Shown: one piece after another, positions 1 to 15,300 of the stretch
How the letters are laid out: every line of letters starts with the position of its first letter
How positions within the stretch are numbered: position 1 is the stretch's first letter
NCBI GenBank assembly: GCA_024305405.1
Contig: JAKNDB010000103.1
Span: 2,542,001 to 2,606,000 of the forward strand
DNA from: Dirofilaria immitis
Lineage: Eukaryota; Nematoda; Chromadorea; Rhabditida; Onchocercidae
Reading direction: 5' to 3'
Length of the DNA stretch: 64,000 nt
Program-made: the position numbers and the translations under genes
Notes under the pieces: generated by a model
Told to the model about the DNA's origin: nothing
The model's database searches: none
What the model saw: the letters and a program-made list of their open reading frames with translations, nothing else

Positions 1-1
1 T

Positions 2-3000
2 GATAATAATGGTATTATCCATCATTTACTATCATATTATTCAATATTTTTATTCAATTATCCGGGTACCATTCTAATTATTATATCAATTTTATCTACG
101 ATCATACCATTAACTGTAATATTTTTAAATCCATTACAAATTAATCAAAATCCTGAAACTGTAAGTTTTACAATTTTTTGTTTTTGTCTTTTTTTTTTAC
201 TTTTATTTTAATTCTTTTTTGTTTACATTTGTTATTTGATTTTTGCTCTTTTTTTTCGCTTTAATATTTATTCGTATTTATATTTGTTTATTTACATTTA
301 TATTTATTTAACAATAATTAGCATAATTTTAAAAGAAATTATTGTTTTTTCTTATTTCTAAAATTTCTTCTTTTACATACTATTTATTAATTTTAGCTCT
401 TTCTAATATTTTTTATTATTAATTTAAATAATTAATATTTTTAATTGTTTTAATATTTTAATTAAATAATTTTAATTAAATATATCATTCAGATATTTTT
501 GTTTTACATTCAAAAATACTTTTATTTAGATGATATTAAGAATTAATTTATGAAAAATAATGGAAGATATATAATTTAATATAGAATATTTAAAAACTTA
601 ATATAGAATTTTCCTTTTTAAAGTTATATTTAGAACATATAAAATAATTTATTGATAATTTAAAATGGAATAAAAATTAAAAGAGAAAATTTAGATTTCT
701 ATTCTATTCTATTCTATACCAAGTTATAAAATATTAACTCAAAAAAATATTTTTTTGAAAATTTCGAATTTCTTTGGCTATAAATAATTTCAAAATGGTT
801 ATCAAAAGGATTGAATATGTTTTATTTATTATTGTATTCTATGAATATTTTAGAAACATAAAAATTTGAAACATTTTTTTATTCATTTCATCACATTTAC
901 TTATTTTTTCTTTCTTTGTTAAATTCGAGAAATTTTATACAATTCGATCATTAATCATTGAATTTTATCGATTAATTCATTGCTTAAAATTAATTTCAAA
1001 ATTAAATCAAACAATGAATTATTCGTACAATTTAAGCTAAATAACAATAACATCGATATGATATGATATGGATATGATATGGATATGATATGATATGATA
1101 TGATAGTAACAAATATTATTAATTTGATATCATATTACTAAATTTTGTAATTGTCTAAAATTTTAACCGTTATTTTCTAGAACAATTATTTTATTAAATT
1201 GCAAAATAACCTATAACATTGATATAAGAATTTCTATTATTACTAGTACACCTGGATATATAACCTGTTTGGAAAGAAGAGAAAGTATGTATGTTTATAA
1301 GCTGTGTTTGTTTACCACTTTAGCAAATTTCGAAACTTGTTATCGAAAAAAAAATGAGAAGAAATTTACACATTCAGTTAGATACTTGAATTATTATAAT
1401 TTTATAATATTTCGAATGTAACGCATAAAATATTACAAAATAAAATGTCTCATTTCCTATAATAAAATTTCCTCAATTAAATCAATTACAATTTTTTTAA
1501 AAAAAAATCTTACAAATAGAAGTTATATTTTTCGAATCAATTTGAACATTTGAAATAATTTAAATATTTACTTCATAAAGCTGTAATTGATTTAAATCTT
1601 ACCCAATAAAATTGTAATTGATTTAATTATTTACCCAATAAAATTGTAATTGATTTAATTATTTGCTTAATAAAATTGTAATTGATTTAGACATTACTTA
1701 AAATTTTAATTAATTCAAATATTAGTTAATAAAATTCTGACTGATTTAAACATTACTTAATAAAATTTTAATCGATTTAATTATTTACTTAATAAAATTT
1801 CAATTGATTGAAATATTATTTAATAAATAAATGGCACAATTTCATAATTATAAACTATTTTTGGCAAATTTGCTTGAATTTTATAATTTATTCGAATTAA
1901 AATATAATTAATAATATTTATAAAAATAAGTAATTTGCTATAATTTTATTAATTTAAATTTCTAAATTTTGAAAGTTTAATTTGTATTATATCAATGTAA
2001 TATAAAAAATGAAATTTTCCTAATTTTATAAAGCAATTCGTTTTTTTTCAATTTACTAAATAGAATATTAATAATATTTAATTAAATTCTTATCATTCTT
2101 GATTTAAAGTTTCCTTTAAACAAGAACTTCTATTATCAATATGGTATGGTCTTTTTTGGCCTTGACCTGAAATTTTTAAATTTCTTTTTCTCAAATTTAA
2201 AATAGGGTATTTGTATGTATGAAAAGGAAATAATTGAAAAACTATTCGCGGGTTGATTATCATTTTATCGTACTATTTAAGGTCTAATGATAATAGAAGG
2301 TAGTGTTTAAAGAAAAGCTTTTTTTTTTGGGATATGAAAAAAAAGAAAGACGAATCGATTGTTTATGAAATTTTAGTTTTATTTTTATTAATTACATAAT
2401 AAAAATTGCATAAAAATGTTTAATTTGCTTTTAGTCAAATTTTAACAAAATGATAGGTTGAAATAAAAAAAAAGGCAAAAATGATAGGTTGAAATAACAA
2501 AAAAGGCAAAATGATAGGTTGAAATAAAAAAGGCAAAATGATAGGTTGAAATAACAAAAAGGCAAAAATGATAGGTTGAAATAAAAAAAAAGGCAAAAAT
2601 GATAGGTTGAAATAAAAAAGGCAAAATGATAGGTTGAAATAAAAAAGGCAAAATGATAGGTTGAAATAAAAAAAGGCAAAATGATAGGTTGAAATAAAAA
2701 AAAGGCAAAAATGATAGGTTGAAATAAAAAAAGGCAAAAATGATAGGTTGAAATAACAAAAAAGGCAAAAATGATAAGTAAACAAAGAAAAAGGCTGAAA
2801 TTAATTTTTAAGAGTTCGAAATTAAACAAATATAATACTTAAACTTCTAAATAGTAATAGAAGTGCTCAGAAGCATTGATATTTTTTAATTTCAAACTTT
2901 CAAAAGAAATGAAAAATTAGTTAATCAAAGTTTTTTTTTGATTTGAATATCAAAATATAATTAGCAAAATAGATAAAAAGTTAATTAAACTTTTTTTTTT

Positions 3001-4308
3001 AGAAACGATTATTTTGAAATGAATTTTTCACTTTTTATGAATTTAAAAAAATTGTCCATTTTCAAAAATTATTATTAATTATATCGATTCGATTAGAAAT
3101 TATCAGAGAAAATAGATAACGATAACAGATAAAAATATATTTTTAATCATTATATCGAAATTATCTGAGGAACGGATAACGACAAAAATTTTTTCCTTTT
3201 TTTTTAATCATTATATTGAAATTATCAGAGAAAAACAGATAGCAGCTCAAATAAAAGATATAATGTTTTGATAGAAATTGAAACTTTTAATATGATAAAA
3301 TTGGATTGCTAGAAGTCGGGAATTTTTTTTTTTTTCAGGGTTTCGAAACACGTGATACTGAATATTCCGGGCCAAGATTAACATGGGATAAAGTATCATG
3401 GAATTTGCAAATGGGTAATCGTGTTGTCCTATCAAACATGACAAATAATTTTAAAAATCGTTTGAAACGTTCATGGGCTGATGAATTATTGAATACCTTT
3501 AGTCAGGTAGCATGCTATGAAACAGCTATTCCAGGAAGTATGTTTCAAATTTTCTTTCTTTTTTTTTGTCTAAATTAAACCTAAAATTAGATCTGAAAAA
3601 ATTAGCTCTGAGAGAAATAAATTTCAACAAAAATAATAGGTTAAAAATTAAGCTACGAATAATAAATTATTTTAACTTCAAAGGTAATCAATAGAAATAA
3701 ATATTATTGATAAAAAGAAAAAGACATTATTGAAATAGCGGCCCAATCAATTAATAAATTTTTTAATTCAATGAAAAATTCTGATTAGCTTAAAAGTTTT
3801 TATGAAAAAAACTCTATCATACCGTAATCAAATTGAATTTTTATAAAAATTTAATTATATTATCAAAATAAAGAAAAAAGTATACATATCGAAATGATTT
3901 TTTTCTCTCTTTCGTTTCAATGCATAAAAATATCAAAATTTTTGAGAGGAAAAACTCATTTAAAAAAAAAGAAAAAAATGAATTATCAATATTATCGGAT
4001 AATACATAATCCTTTGAGATAATAACTAATATATCGATGGGAAATAATTGTGCCAAATTTTTGATGTAAAAAAAAGGAATAATTTTCGATGGATTTTGAT
4101 AAAATTCTAAAATGTACAATTTTTAAATTGAATTAATAAATTGTTCCAAATTTCATATTTGATTAATAATATTCATTCAATTAAAATCAAATTAAACTAT
4201 ATAAATATATGAAATTTCTAGTTTTTCACCAATAATTTGATTTCAATTTTTCCATTAATATTTCAATTTAAATAATTGATTTACTACATATATCTCTCTA
4301 TCTATCTC

Positions 4309-4353
<45 letters not shown>

Positions 4354-7300
4354 TTCTTTATATCTTTTATAAATATATGAAATTTCTAGTTTTTCATAAC
4401 AAAATGATTTCAATTTTTCCATCAATATTTTCTATCAAAATAAATAATTAGTTTCAAATAGAAATGAAAATTTTAATGTATAATTTGAAGAAATTTTTTT
4501 TTTTATAAAATAAAATATATTTCATAAATTTTCAGTGGATTATTTAACACAATTCATAGTGGAAGCAAATTCTTACGATGACCTATTTGACCTTGATTAT
4601 TTGAAAATGTTATGTTCATTACATTTTCATCTCAATGATCAAATACAATTATTTGCCAATATTACACCATACAGGTTTCATTCTTTGTTTATTTTTTCCT
4701 TCCTTCCATCTTCCTTTCTTCAATAAAATATAGCGCGTTATGCAATTAAATCATCTCTTACGTAAAGAAAAAAACCCTTCATTCCTTATTATTCCCACAA
4801 TTATTCGAAAAATGATTTTGCATATGTATAATTACTTAAAGCAAACGATGGTGATGAAATAAAAGGAAAGAAAAAAATAAACTTCTGTATTTTGGTATGC
4901 TAGAAGGAAAATTTTACTGGTTTTCCATTGAAAAAAAAAGAACCGGAATGAAAGATGAAATAAATTTTTATCAAAACATGTCTTAGATAATCATCATTCT
5001 ATGAAAGTTTTAATCTTCATAATGCTTCAGGGCATTTATAAAATTCTTATTATTAATCATTGTTGTTGATGAATGAAGCATAGTATCATTCTTACATCTT
5101 TTCAATAGTACCATCGAATTTTAAAACTTTAGATTATATCAGCAATTATTTAACATTATTTGAATAAAGGATTAAAGTACACGAATGGAATTTTTTTCTA
5201 AAATTTTTATATTCTTTTGAAATCGTATTTCATTTTGATAAGCTATCTTTTATTTTGATAAATTATAATTTATTTTGATAAGTTATAAGAATATTCGATT
5301 AATTTCTACAGAAAATTAAAAATCGAATAATCCTATATAAAGTAGTATATGAAAATATATTCAATTTCTAAAACCCAACATAGTAGTAAAACACTTATAG
5401 TAAAATTTTGAATTTCTAAATTATCACTATAATGAATTATTCCAATACTAGATGAAAAGACAAGAAAAAAAGTATAGAAATAAAAGAAAGGAACAATGAA
5501 ATGAATGCATACAATTTTTCTCGAGAAATTGTTGTTTTATTTTTGTAAATTAATCAAATATTTTTATCTATGATTAATTAGATATGCAATAGAATTTCCA
5601 ACATGAATACAAGGTATTGCCGTATATTTTTAAAAGTTTAAAATTAACACTTTGAATTTTTTTTTTGAATAAAACTTGAATTAATACTTAGATAAATATG
5701 AAAAAAAACGATTATTTAAAAGGAAATTATTGAAAGAATTTGTCTGTTATTTTTTTTTACAAAAGTATAAACTTACTATTTTGAATATATTTCAAAGTTA
5801 ATTATTTGCGATACTTTTTTCTAAAGAATAATAAAAGAATAATCCTTATAGATTACGATAGTTGATTGTATTATGAGAATTTAATCATAAAAATGATCAT
5901 TAAGATGACATCGATATGTTATTTTATTATGGCAAAGACAATGTAATAAATGTTATTATAATTTATTATGATTATAATTAAATAGATCAGATAGCAGTTT
6001 TGAAGATATAAAACTTGAATTCTGACCTATATAGCAAAGGTCATCGTTATATTATTCCATAAGCAAGAGATGCAATTAAAATAACGAATTAAAAAGGCAG
6101 ATAAAAGAAAAGAATAGATTTGATAATAATTATCATTTGATATTGTATATAGGATCATTAATGGCAATTTTTGAGATTCTAATTAGTAGAAGTTATCAAA
6201 TGTCCCTTATCAATTTTTCTCATTCATTCTAATTATCATCATAACAATGACTACATTTATTATCATGAAGTAAAGCAAATTACTCATGCATTAATTTCAT
6301 CAAGATATGTAAATTAAGATGTTAATCAGAAGCATATCAGAAGTTTCAGTAGTCTTACTTGAATCTTTTCCATGATTTTTAAGCGATATGAAAATGATGC
6401 TAAAGAAAAGAGTAAAGGACAAGATTATTGATTAGAAGTCAGATTCTCATTTTTGAAAGTCTTGCTCAGAAGTTAAGATTTCATTTTTGCAAACCTGATT
6501 TAGAAATTCATCATTTCTAGAAATATCGCTTAGAAGTTGTTCTGAATCATCACTTCCAGAAGCCCAAAAACCAAATAGATTAAAAATTATCAATGATAAG
6601 TTCAGGCACTGATCAAATATTTCGAGTTAAAATTTCGAATCCTCATTATTATATTTTTTAAATTCTTGAGCATTGAAATAATTTCTTCATTTATTTTGCT
6701 TTTTTCAACATCACTGTAATTATTCTTATTGTCATTATCACTATCTTATTACTCCTTTATTATCTATTTATTGTGATATGATGCATTAAATTTCTAGATT
6801 TCAATTTATAAGTCATCTATTTATTTTTTTTTGAAATTAAGGAAAGTTTATTTTATACTGAAAATCAAACCATGTTTAGTTTAAATTGAAAATCAAATCA
6901 AAAGTTGGAATTCTTTTTACGATAATAATTTTCAAATTCTAATATGCTTCTATTATTACTATTATTTTTTGTTCAGAAATATTTGGAGCTTACCGAACTA
7001 TTTATCTTGCTTATCACCAAATTTTCTTACCAATTGTTCATTTCTTACTGAATACGATGTACAATCTGCTCGTGATATTATTGATTATTGTCGATCATAT
7101 CGTCATGAAATTATCAATTGCCGGCGTGATTGTTATTTGGATTGTCCTCAATGCTCAAATGTTCCTAAAGATTGCTCCAATCAAATGATTTTTGATATAT
7201 TTTATCGAATTTTACCCAAAAATTTGAATGCAAAACCGATTTATATTAATGGTTATTTGCCAATTTTTACATCATCTGGTTATCGATCACAAGGTTTCTA

Positions 7301-10300
7301 TAATGGTACCATAGAGCGTTATTTGAATCTACAAAATGCTTTACGAAACTTTTCAACGCAACATCGGAAATTTGTATTGAAAGGTATATGACTATATATT
7401 TCGACCTTTTGACCTTTTGATTGTATTTCAAAAAAATTTATCAATTAATCATTTGTTAGAAGCCTTGTATTTTTATCATTTATTTTATTTAAATTTTGAA
7501 AATGTTAAAATTAATTTCTAAAATGATTCGTATAGTAATATTTAATAAATTAATAAAAATAATTTATCTAAAATGAAATTGAAAAAGCTATTAGTTTTTG
7601 CTAATCATTTGATATTTATTTACATATTTTCAGGATTATCAATGGATATTAAGCGTGATATTCTGTATGATGGGGCTAAACGTGATTCAATTCTTGCATG
7701 TGGTGCCGCATTTTCCGTTTTCCTAATTGTCTTCTTCTATTCATTGAATATTTTCTATTGTATAACAGTTGCATTTGTATTATTTGCATCAGTTCTATGT
7801 GCTTTAGCCATATATTCTCTATTTACGGTGGATTTTCCGCTTCTGAATTTGGTCATATTTGTCCTTCTATTAGCGGTTGGTTCAGATGATGCGTTTGTTT
7901 TATTAAATTCATTCCCGACAGATGTAACATCGCAAAGTATCCATCAATGCTTGTCGCATACCGCTAGTGCTATGCTATTAACTTCATCATCAACAGCTGT
8001 ACCATTTTTACGAATATTCTTAGCAGTGTTGTTGTCTTCCGGTTAGTACTTTTATTTCTGGCAATAATTTAAATAACAACTTTTAAGTATAATTAAAACT
8101 TTGATTACAGAAATATTGAAGGGAAATTTTAGAAATTTTTTTTTGATTTCTAAAAATTGAAATAATTGCGATTGAAAAGATTGTGAAATTTAAAAAAATT
8201 AAAAACGAAAACTTCCAAACAGTTTTGATTACAGAATGTAATGGAGAAGTTTTAGGAACTTTTTTAATTTATGAAAGTTTCATCATTCGAAAGATTATGA
8301 AATTAAGAAAACCGGACGGAATTTATTTGTATATTAGTGATTTCTAAATATAATTAAGTTTTTATTTCATAGAAATCAAATGGAGATTTTAGCAACTTTT
8401 TCAATTTTTTGAAGAATTAATTTAATTTAATTTAATTATTTAATGAATGATTTGTTGCTGTTTATCAAATAGATATACATTTATATCAGTCAACCTTAGC
8501 TATATATTTGTATCAATCAATCTATATTAAATATTTAAATTTTTTTAAAGATATTTTAAACTCTTCTTGAACTGTTTTTGCAGATGTTTTGGATTATTTG
8601 CCGGTATCACATTAATATTCAATTATTTGCTTGAAATATCACTTCTTCCAGCAATGCTTATATTTCATGATCGTTACATTCAACGTTGTTGTTGTTGTTG
8701 TTTTCCATCATCTTGGCATATATTTTCCAAGCTTAATTATTTAATGCGTGATTTACTACCATATGTCATCGTATCGGGTCGCTATATTTGGATCTCATCA
8801 TTAACTGCTATTGTTGCTGCTATGACTTATCTTACCTATGTTAATCTACAATTTCCACCATATAATCCATTACAACTTTTCGTAGATTCCAACGAACATG
8901 AATGGTATGACAATAATGCGGAAAAGAATTTTGAATTTGTTGCTAAAAAGCTTCAAATTCCTATAGCTGTCCGATTAATTTGGGGTTTAACACCACGTAC
9001 TTCACAAAGTGTATTTCAACTTGATAAATTAACCGCAGTACAACATGATTCAAGATTTGTGTTACAAAATATAACTGATATACAGGAACTAGCATTAAAA
9101 TTACATGGCTACAGGGAATTAAAATTTATCAATCATGAAAGTCAATATTGGCCTGAAAGGTAATTTAGATTTTAATTATCCGTTTAATTTTAAATTTATT
9201 AACAAATTTATGATTTACATTATCAAATTTACATTTATATTTCAAATATATTTTATTATAATAAATAACAAAATTAATAAAAAGAATTGCAAAATATGAT
9301 TACAATTTTAAAATATTTAAATTTTAATTTCTAAAACCCAAATTTGCTAGTAATTAATATAATATAAGTTTAGATATCTTACTTGGAGTCGTAATTTTAC
9401 CTGCAAACCAGCACAGGTATGCTGTAATTTTGCTGATGCAAAATTTCAACAAAACTTCACAGATTATTGTATCCGATTATCAACAACGTATCTTTATACA
9501 AATTATAACGATACACCAATATATGATAATGGTACTTTTGAATTAGTTGGTTATACGGCAATGATACCTACAGAATTAAAATATTCACATCGATTCAAGA
9601 ATTTATCACATTCTTTCGATCTATTACGACATTCATTTAGCAATATGAATCATGGTAAGTTTCAAATAATCTTTTCTATTGACATCAATATTAATCTTAG
9701 TATCTTTGTGCGGAAATCATCGGTGAGCAATTCGTCGGTGAGCAATTTGATAAAACCAATTTTGCGGCATAATAAAATATAAGTACAATATCGATTGGAA
9801 AATTGATCATGTAAAGCAGAACAATGAATGGTACATAATGTGAAAAGGGATAAGGATTGCATGACAGCAGAATGTCGGAAGGATCAGTCGTATGATCTCT
9901 CTGGAGATCAACTGTGAGGTTAATAGATAGATATCTCCATAGTGCTCGGGCATTTTATATATGCAGACGTAGAAACGTAGTTACAATATGAGAAAGATAC
10001 GTACTGCATATTATACACATAAATCAGTAGATCAGAAAAGAAACGATTTGAATTAGTCATTCAGAATATTGATCGATACTTGCTTCAGATTTCCTGACAT
10101 TGCTAGACTTCTTTTCAATAATTCGATTGCATCTAGGATAATCAAATATGGAGTAGAACGAATAATTTTTATTCTTTTATGAAAGACTGATCGAAAAATA
10201 TGTGTTATGAAGATTTCATAGATAGATTTCATATATGGATTTATTTACGGGATTTTATAGATATGCATATTTGTAGATTCTGTAGGATTTCGTAGATAAG

Positions 10301-11412
10301 AATATCTCGAGATTTTATAATTATGTATATCTGTGGACTTCTGGAAGATTTCATAGATATATTTCGAAATTTTATAATTGTATACATCTACATGAAGTAT
10401 CAGTCTAATTTAATTTAATGGACAAATAATACCTATTACTATTGCTGTTGTAGAATTTGATGATTAGATAGGTCATTTGCAGGTGGTTGGTATACCACAG
10501 AGTGGTCATTAATTAGCGTATGGTACGATTTGTTAAATTCGATAATTACCGATTGTCGTCAATCATTAATTATATCATTTTCTGTGGTCGCAATTTTCGC
10601 ATTTCTTCATTTACGACTTAAATCATTTGCTGCATTATTCACGATCTGTTGTATTGTTATTGTAACGGTGGGTTGTGTGACAACATTAGGATGGGTAATT
10701 GGTGTTCTCGAAGCAATCATTCTCGTACTTGTTGTTGGTTTATCATTTGATTTTACATTACATTACGGTGCTTCTATACCAAATATTGGTTGTAATAAAC
10801 ATCGAATTTGGCTAGCAGCTCGTAAATCAGCAATTCCGGTCAGTTTATCAGCATTATCATCTTTTGCGGCCGGTAGCTCAATGTTAATCGCTGAAACACA
10901 TGCTTTTCGTCAAGTATGAATTGTTTTGCTTAATTTTTTTCTTTTGAATCAAATTTATTGAAATTTGAGCTTTAAATTTAATTTTATCAGATCAAGAAAA
11001 TCATAATTTTAATTTGGTAAAAAAATCCAATAAAAAGATAAGGGAAAAATGATAAGAATAATCGTTCGAGAAATCAATTAACTGTTAAAAATTCTTAATT
11101 CATTCTTATCAAAATTCAGACCTAATTGGTTTAAGAAAGTTCTTTTCAAAAAAGTGAAATTTGAGAATAGTAAAAAGTAATATATATTTTTTAATGCTTA
11201 AAATTTAAAGATTCAAATATTTCAAGCAATTTTTTTCCATATATAGTGAGAAGTTTTGAATATTTCAGGTTGGTGAATTTTTGGTAACACTGGCCAGTGT
11301 TAGTTGGATTTTGCTACATTCTTCTTTCTACCACTTCTATCTTTCACGTTACGCTCAAACGTGGATTGCGAGTTATGTCGAGAAGTTTCCAGGCAAATCA
11401 ATCTACCGATGA
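2..11412 (+). CDS. Dispatched-family sterol-sensing/RND membrane protein, 5' partial
   Basis: Visible exons: 2-160, 3339-3537, 4536-4674, 6977-7383, 7634-8041, 8584-9159, 9374-9654, 10483-10913 and 11269-11412 (stop TGA). About 914 codons are visible, so only the extreme N-terminus is probably missing. The order fits Dispatched: an N-terminal membrane segment, a GFETRDT motif right after it, a large Cys-rich ectodomain (CYLDCPQC), a sterol-sensing domain with GSDDAF in TM4, RCFGLFAG, a second ectodomain, then GLSFDFTLHYG in TM10. The acidic residues of the RND ion relay in TM4 and TM10 are kept, which suggests a working transporter. Dispatched releases lipid-anchored Hedgehog-type ligands; the C. 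elegans relatives CHE-14 and PTD-2 act in apical secretion and cuticle. I cannot say which paralogue this is. All exon phases agree except in exon 7634-8041, where one T is missing at 8005-8009. Restoring it gives the same spacing to RCFG as in animal Dispatched proteins. Confidence 0.9.
1055..1105. repeat. (GATAT)n microsatellite
   Basis: Ten or so GATAT/GGATAT units lie in tandem inside the first intron of the Dispatched gene. Confidence 0.85.
1567..1826. repeat. Degenerate ~40-bp tandem array
   Basis: About seven diverged copies of a unit of roughly 40 bp centred on AATAAAATTGTAATTGATTT. The first three copies are nearly identical and later ones drift. The array lies in the first intron of the Dispatched gene. 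Confidence 0.8.
2446..2776. repeat. ~28-30-bp minisatellite, 11 full copies
   Basis: The unit is TGATAGGTTGAAATA followed by a variable A run and GGCAAAA. Copies differ almost only in A-run length, with an occasional C inside it. The minus strand is open in all three frames through the array, giving Phe/Leu/Ser-rich reading frames of 108-132 codons that I treat as artefacts. It lies in an intron. Confidence 0.95.
4290..4353. repeat. (TCTA)n microsatellite
   Basis: About 15 TCTA/TCTC units in tandem, in the intron between the second and third visible exons of the Dispatched gene. Confidence 0.9.
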
Positions 11413-11989
11413 ATGAAAAATCAACGTTCATGTGACATAATTTTAAGTCTTGAAAACTTTAGTGGATATAAGAAGCGAAAGTTTGAAAACTTTATTCGAA
11501 TCTATGAAAATTATCGATCATGATAATATTTTACAACTTTTCGAGAATATGCTGATAATTTTTGCCATCTTTTCGTAAAAATATTATTTTCCACTAATGA
11601 TATATATATATATGTATGCCTCTATTATAATGAAACAATAAGATAGAAATTACTCCACTGATATTATCCACCGTCGAAATTTCTTGTAGTTTTGGGAAAA
11701 TTTGTTGAAAAGTATTAAAAATTATTTTCAATGAATTTAATTTCCAATGAAATATTCGAATTTCATTAGAAATTTAATTAATTACAATTAATTAAATGCT
11801 TTGTCAAATTATATTGCAAATTATAAATTTATTAATTTAATGATAACTTGCCTTTTTTTTTTTTTTTATTTTATTAATTCGTTCGTAAAAACTCACATAA
11901 TGCCTTGATGTTGTACATATTTTATTTCAATTTTGTTTACATTATTCATATTCTATATTTTTATTGTATTGTTTTGATTACAAAATTTT

Positions 11990-12350
11990 TCAAAATTTTC
12001 GATAATATTTTCCATATTTTCGAAAGCCATTTCAAAATTTTCGGTAATATTTTCCATATTTTTCAAAAGCCATTTCAAATTTTCGATAATATTTTCCATA
12101 TTTTCAAAGCCATTTCAAAATTTTCGATAATATTTTCCATATTTTTCGAAAGCCATTTCAAAATTTTCGATAATATTTTCCATATTTTTCGAAAGCCATT
12201 TCAAAATTTTCGATAATATTTTCCATATTTTTCAAAAGCCATTTCAAAATTTTCGATAATATTTTCCATATTTTTCAAAAGCCATTTCAAATTTTTCGAT
12301 AATATTTTCCATATTTTTCAAAAGCCATTTCAAAATTTTCGATAATATTT
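11990..12350. repeat. ~41-bp minisatellite, about 9 copies
   Basis: The unit is CCATTTCAAAATTTTCGATA followed by ATATTTTCCATATTTTTC and AAAAG, with one-base differences between copies. Several units are 42 bp, so a reading frame stays open across part of the array (11905-12216 plus), but nothing else supports a protein. Confidence 0.95.
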
Positions 12351-15300
12351 GAATGTGTGCGAGAAAAAATGACTGAACTTTTTATAAGCCATAAGAAATC
12401 TTGAAGGGTAATAATCGAAAAAAAATTTATAAATTTTGTATATTTCATTAATCTTAAAATTCATACAGTTTCGATATTGTTCATATTTTATTATACGGGA
12501 AATGTTTATCAAGATGATGATTATAATTAGTGCATATTTTAAAAAGTCGCAATGTTAGCCTATTTTTTTTTGTAAATAATCAAAATGAATAATTTCTATG
12601 AAAAATGCCTTAAGGCAAATTATATGTCATCAATCAATTTTACAAGCATAATGCTTATTATTGTTTCTTTTATAATAGCACTAAATTTATTGTTAAAATA
12701 ATACATAAAAATAAGAAATTTAAATCTTACGGCTTTTTCTTTTTCAAAATTATTCCCAAAAAATTATTTTATAATTAATATAAAATTTTGAAAAAAAAAG
12801 AAACAAAATGTAACAACAAAATATTAGCAATAAATTAAATAAGAAATTATTGCAATTAGAAATAATTAAAAATGAAATTTCTGATAAATTTATAATTTAC
12901 TTAAAAAGAAAAAAATTAATTCATTCTTCATTCTTCAACATTATAGCAAAAATTAATTTCCATCATCAATTTCTATTAAATGGTTCATTTCATTCCAATA
13001 TATTTATTTCGTTTTGCAAAAAAAAAAAAGTTCAATAAATAATATTTGACTTTGATAATGTCAAAATGAATGGATGAACGATTAGAAATTTATCGCTTGA
13101 AATCTTCCGAAGGATATACCGTAATATTTAATGTTAAGAAGAAAAAAAAACAATTATGAACTGGCTTCTGATTCATAACATTTTCTTAAAATTTGCTTAT
13201 CTTCTGATTTAAGTAATATCATTTTTATTCATAGAATATTTGTAAAATATGTAGAAACGAATATGACATTGCTGATTGTCTGTCATCGAATTGTCGTTAT
13301 AGTTTTGGAAATTCGTTGAAAAATAAAATAATTGTGAAAAAATTTAATTTCGATAAGGTATTCGAATTTTCAGAAAATTATACTTTTTTGATTATCCTCC
13401 GATCATTACTTGATTGATTATCCAGTCATTATATGATTGATTTTCCGGTTATTACTTGATTGATTATTCGTTTCTATTGGAAAATTTTTCTGCTTGAGAT
13501 TGCAGAATGAATTTTATCATTTCTATCTTTTTATATCATAAATTGCAAATTTATTAATTTAACAAATGACTCATTTTTATTTTTGCATTTTAATTTGTTC
13601 TAAAAAAAATTTACTTAATTTTCTTGATGTTGCATATGCTTACCTTTAAATTTATTATTTTAGATGTATAATATTTAAAATTTATACTATTTTCCACAAT
13701 TATACGAATTTTTTTTTAACGAAATCATTTCATATTTTTAGTGATATTTGCATTTATTTTTGATAATAATAATTCTGCTGAAAAGAGAAAAATTTAGGGC
13801 TATAAAATCATAAAAAAATGAAAAAAATTAACTTCTTTTGAAGATTTAAAATTATTGAAGACTTGAAATGATCAAATCTTCCGTGAATACAAGTTGGGAA
13901 AAAGTTCTCATTATATTGAATAACATTTCATTCATATCACTCTCGTCATGAAATATTTTGAAATTCATTCTTTATTTGATAAATGAATTTATATCATATC
14001 ATTATATATAATACATCTAATAAAAGTAATGCAAACTTTTAAAAGTAATAAAAAATTGGAAAATTCTGACAAGAAATTTATAAAGTTTATGAGAATGTTT
14101 TAAATTGATCTTCAAGCAATTTGATGCATATTTCATTATCCTAAAACATATTCAAAAAAAAAAATGAATTTAATCATACCAATATTGCCAAACTTGTTAG
14201 CCACCAAAAAAAAAAACCAATCGATGAAAATAAAGCATAGAAGATTGGCAATATTAGCCCAGAAGCCTAGTTCTCTCATACAAATAAATAGACCAGATGC
14301 TGCGATGTGTTCCTGTCTATAAGCTTTTTAACTGCTGTTAATGACGATATATATTTTGAAAACAAAGTAGAATATTATTTGTAACTTAGTTATGAGAAAA
14401 AAAAATTGAAAATAAGAGATAAGCCATGTTTGTTTACATAGTTTGATAGGCTCCAAATTGTGTCCAATTTTTTTTTTCTCATATAAATTTTCTATGCTAT
14501 TTCGTTTTTCATTTTTTTTCTTTACTTTTAAAATTTTTGATTTATTATTTCAAATAGAATGCCGTAATAGGGCGTTCTACCATTTTCTCGAAATCGCCGA
14601 TAATTTATAATTTTTAAGAAAGTCACACAATCATGAACAATAATTTATTTTAAAGTATATATACCCTATTCGTTGCAGCAATTTAATTTTTTTCCCCCTC
14701 CCCAATATTATTATTATTTAAAAAAAAAATAACAACAACAACTTTATCTTATTTATGCAAATAAATAGATTTGGATGAAATTAGATTTTATGATATGCCT
14801 AATTGATTTGATGTGATACTTTTATCACAATTTTGATTATTAATTTATAACTTTTATTCGATTAAACTTTGATAAATATTAAAAGATTTATTTAATTTAA
14901 TTGAAATTATTTGTTAAATAAATTATTTAATTTTATCCTACACTGAAACGCTTTATAATTAAATAGGAAATGAAAGGAATTTTTCTTTTCAATTTAATTC
15001 AAAAATAATAAATTAACAATTTAACAATTTCCTTTACTTTGAGAATTTCCATTAAAATTCATATATTCAATACAAATTATTCTTAATGTTTGATGAAAAG
15101 TTTACGATTTTTTCCCGAATTTATATTATTTTGCAAGCAGATAATCTCTAAAGCTAAAACTTAAAGCCAATGATTAATTATCATTGATAATTAATCACTA
15201 ATTCATCGATCAATTAATGCTAACCATTTTAGGATATATGAATAGAAATTTTTACATTCTGAAGCATATTGTTTTAAATATATAAATTAATTTTAAATTT

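Larger units (their letters stand above)
161..3338 (+). other. Large first visible intron of the Dispatched gene, repeat-rich
   Basis: This 3.2-kb intron runs from GTAAGT to a T-tract plus CAG. It contains a (GATAT)n run near 1055, a degenerate ~40-bp tandem array at 1567-1826 and a minisatellite at 2446-2776. I see no exon or RNA gene in the rest. Confidence 0.7.

Noticed and set aside
2446..2776. CRISPR-like regular spacing
   Set aside because: Repeats are directly adjacent with no unique spacers, and the genome is eukaryotic.
2431..2829. Three overlapping 108-132-codon minus-strand frames
   Set aside because: They are read through a minisatellite, encode only shuffled Phe/Leu/Ser motifs, and exist because the unit lacks stops in every frame.
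11905..12216. 103-codon plus-strand frame
   Set aside because: It is a translation of the ~41-bp minisatellite with no splice context or conserved domain.
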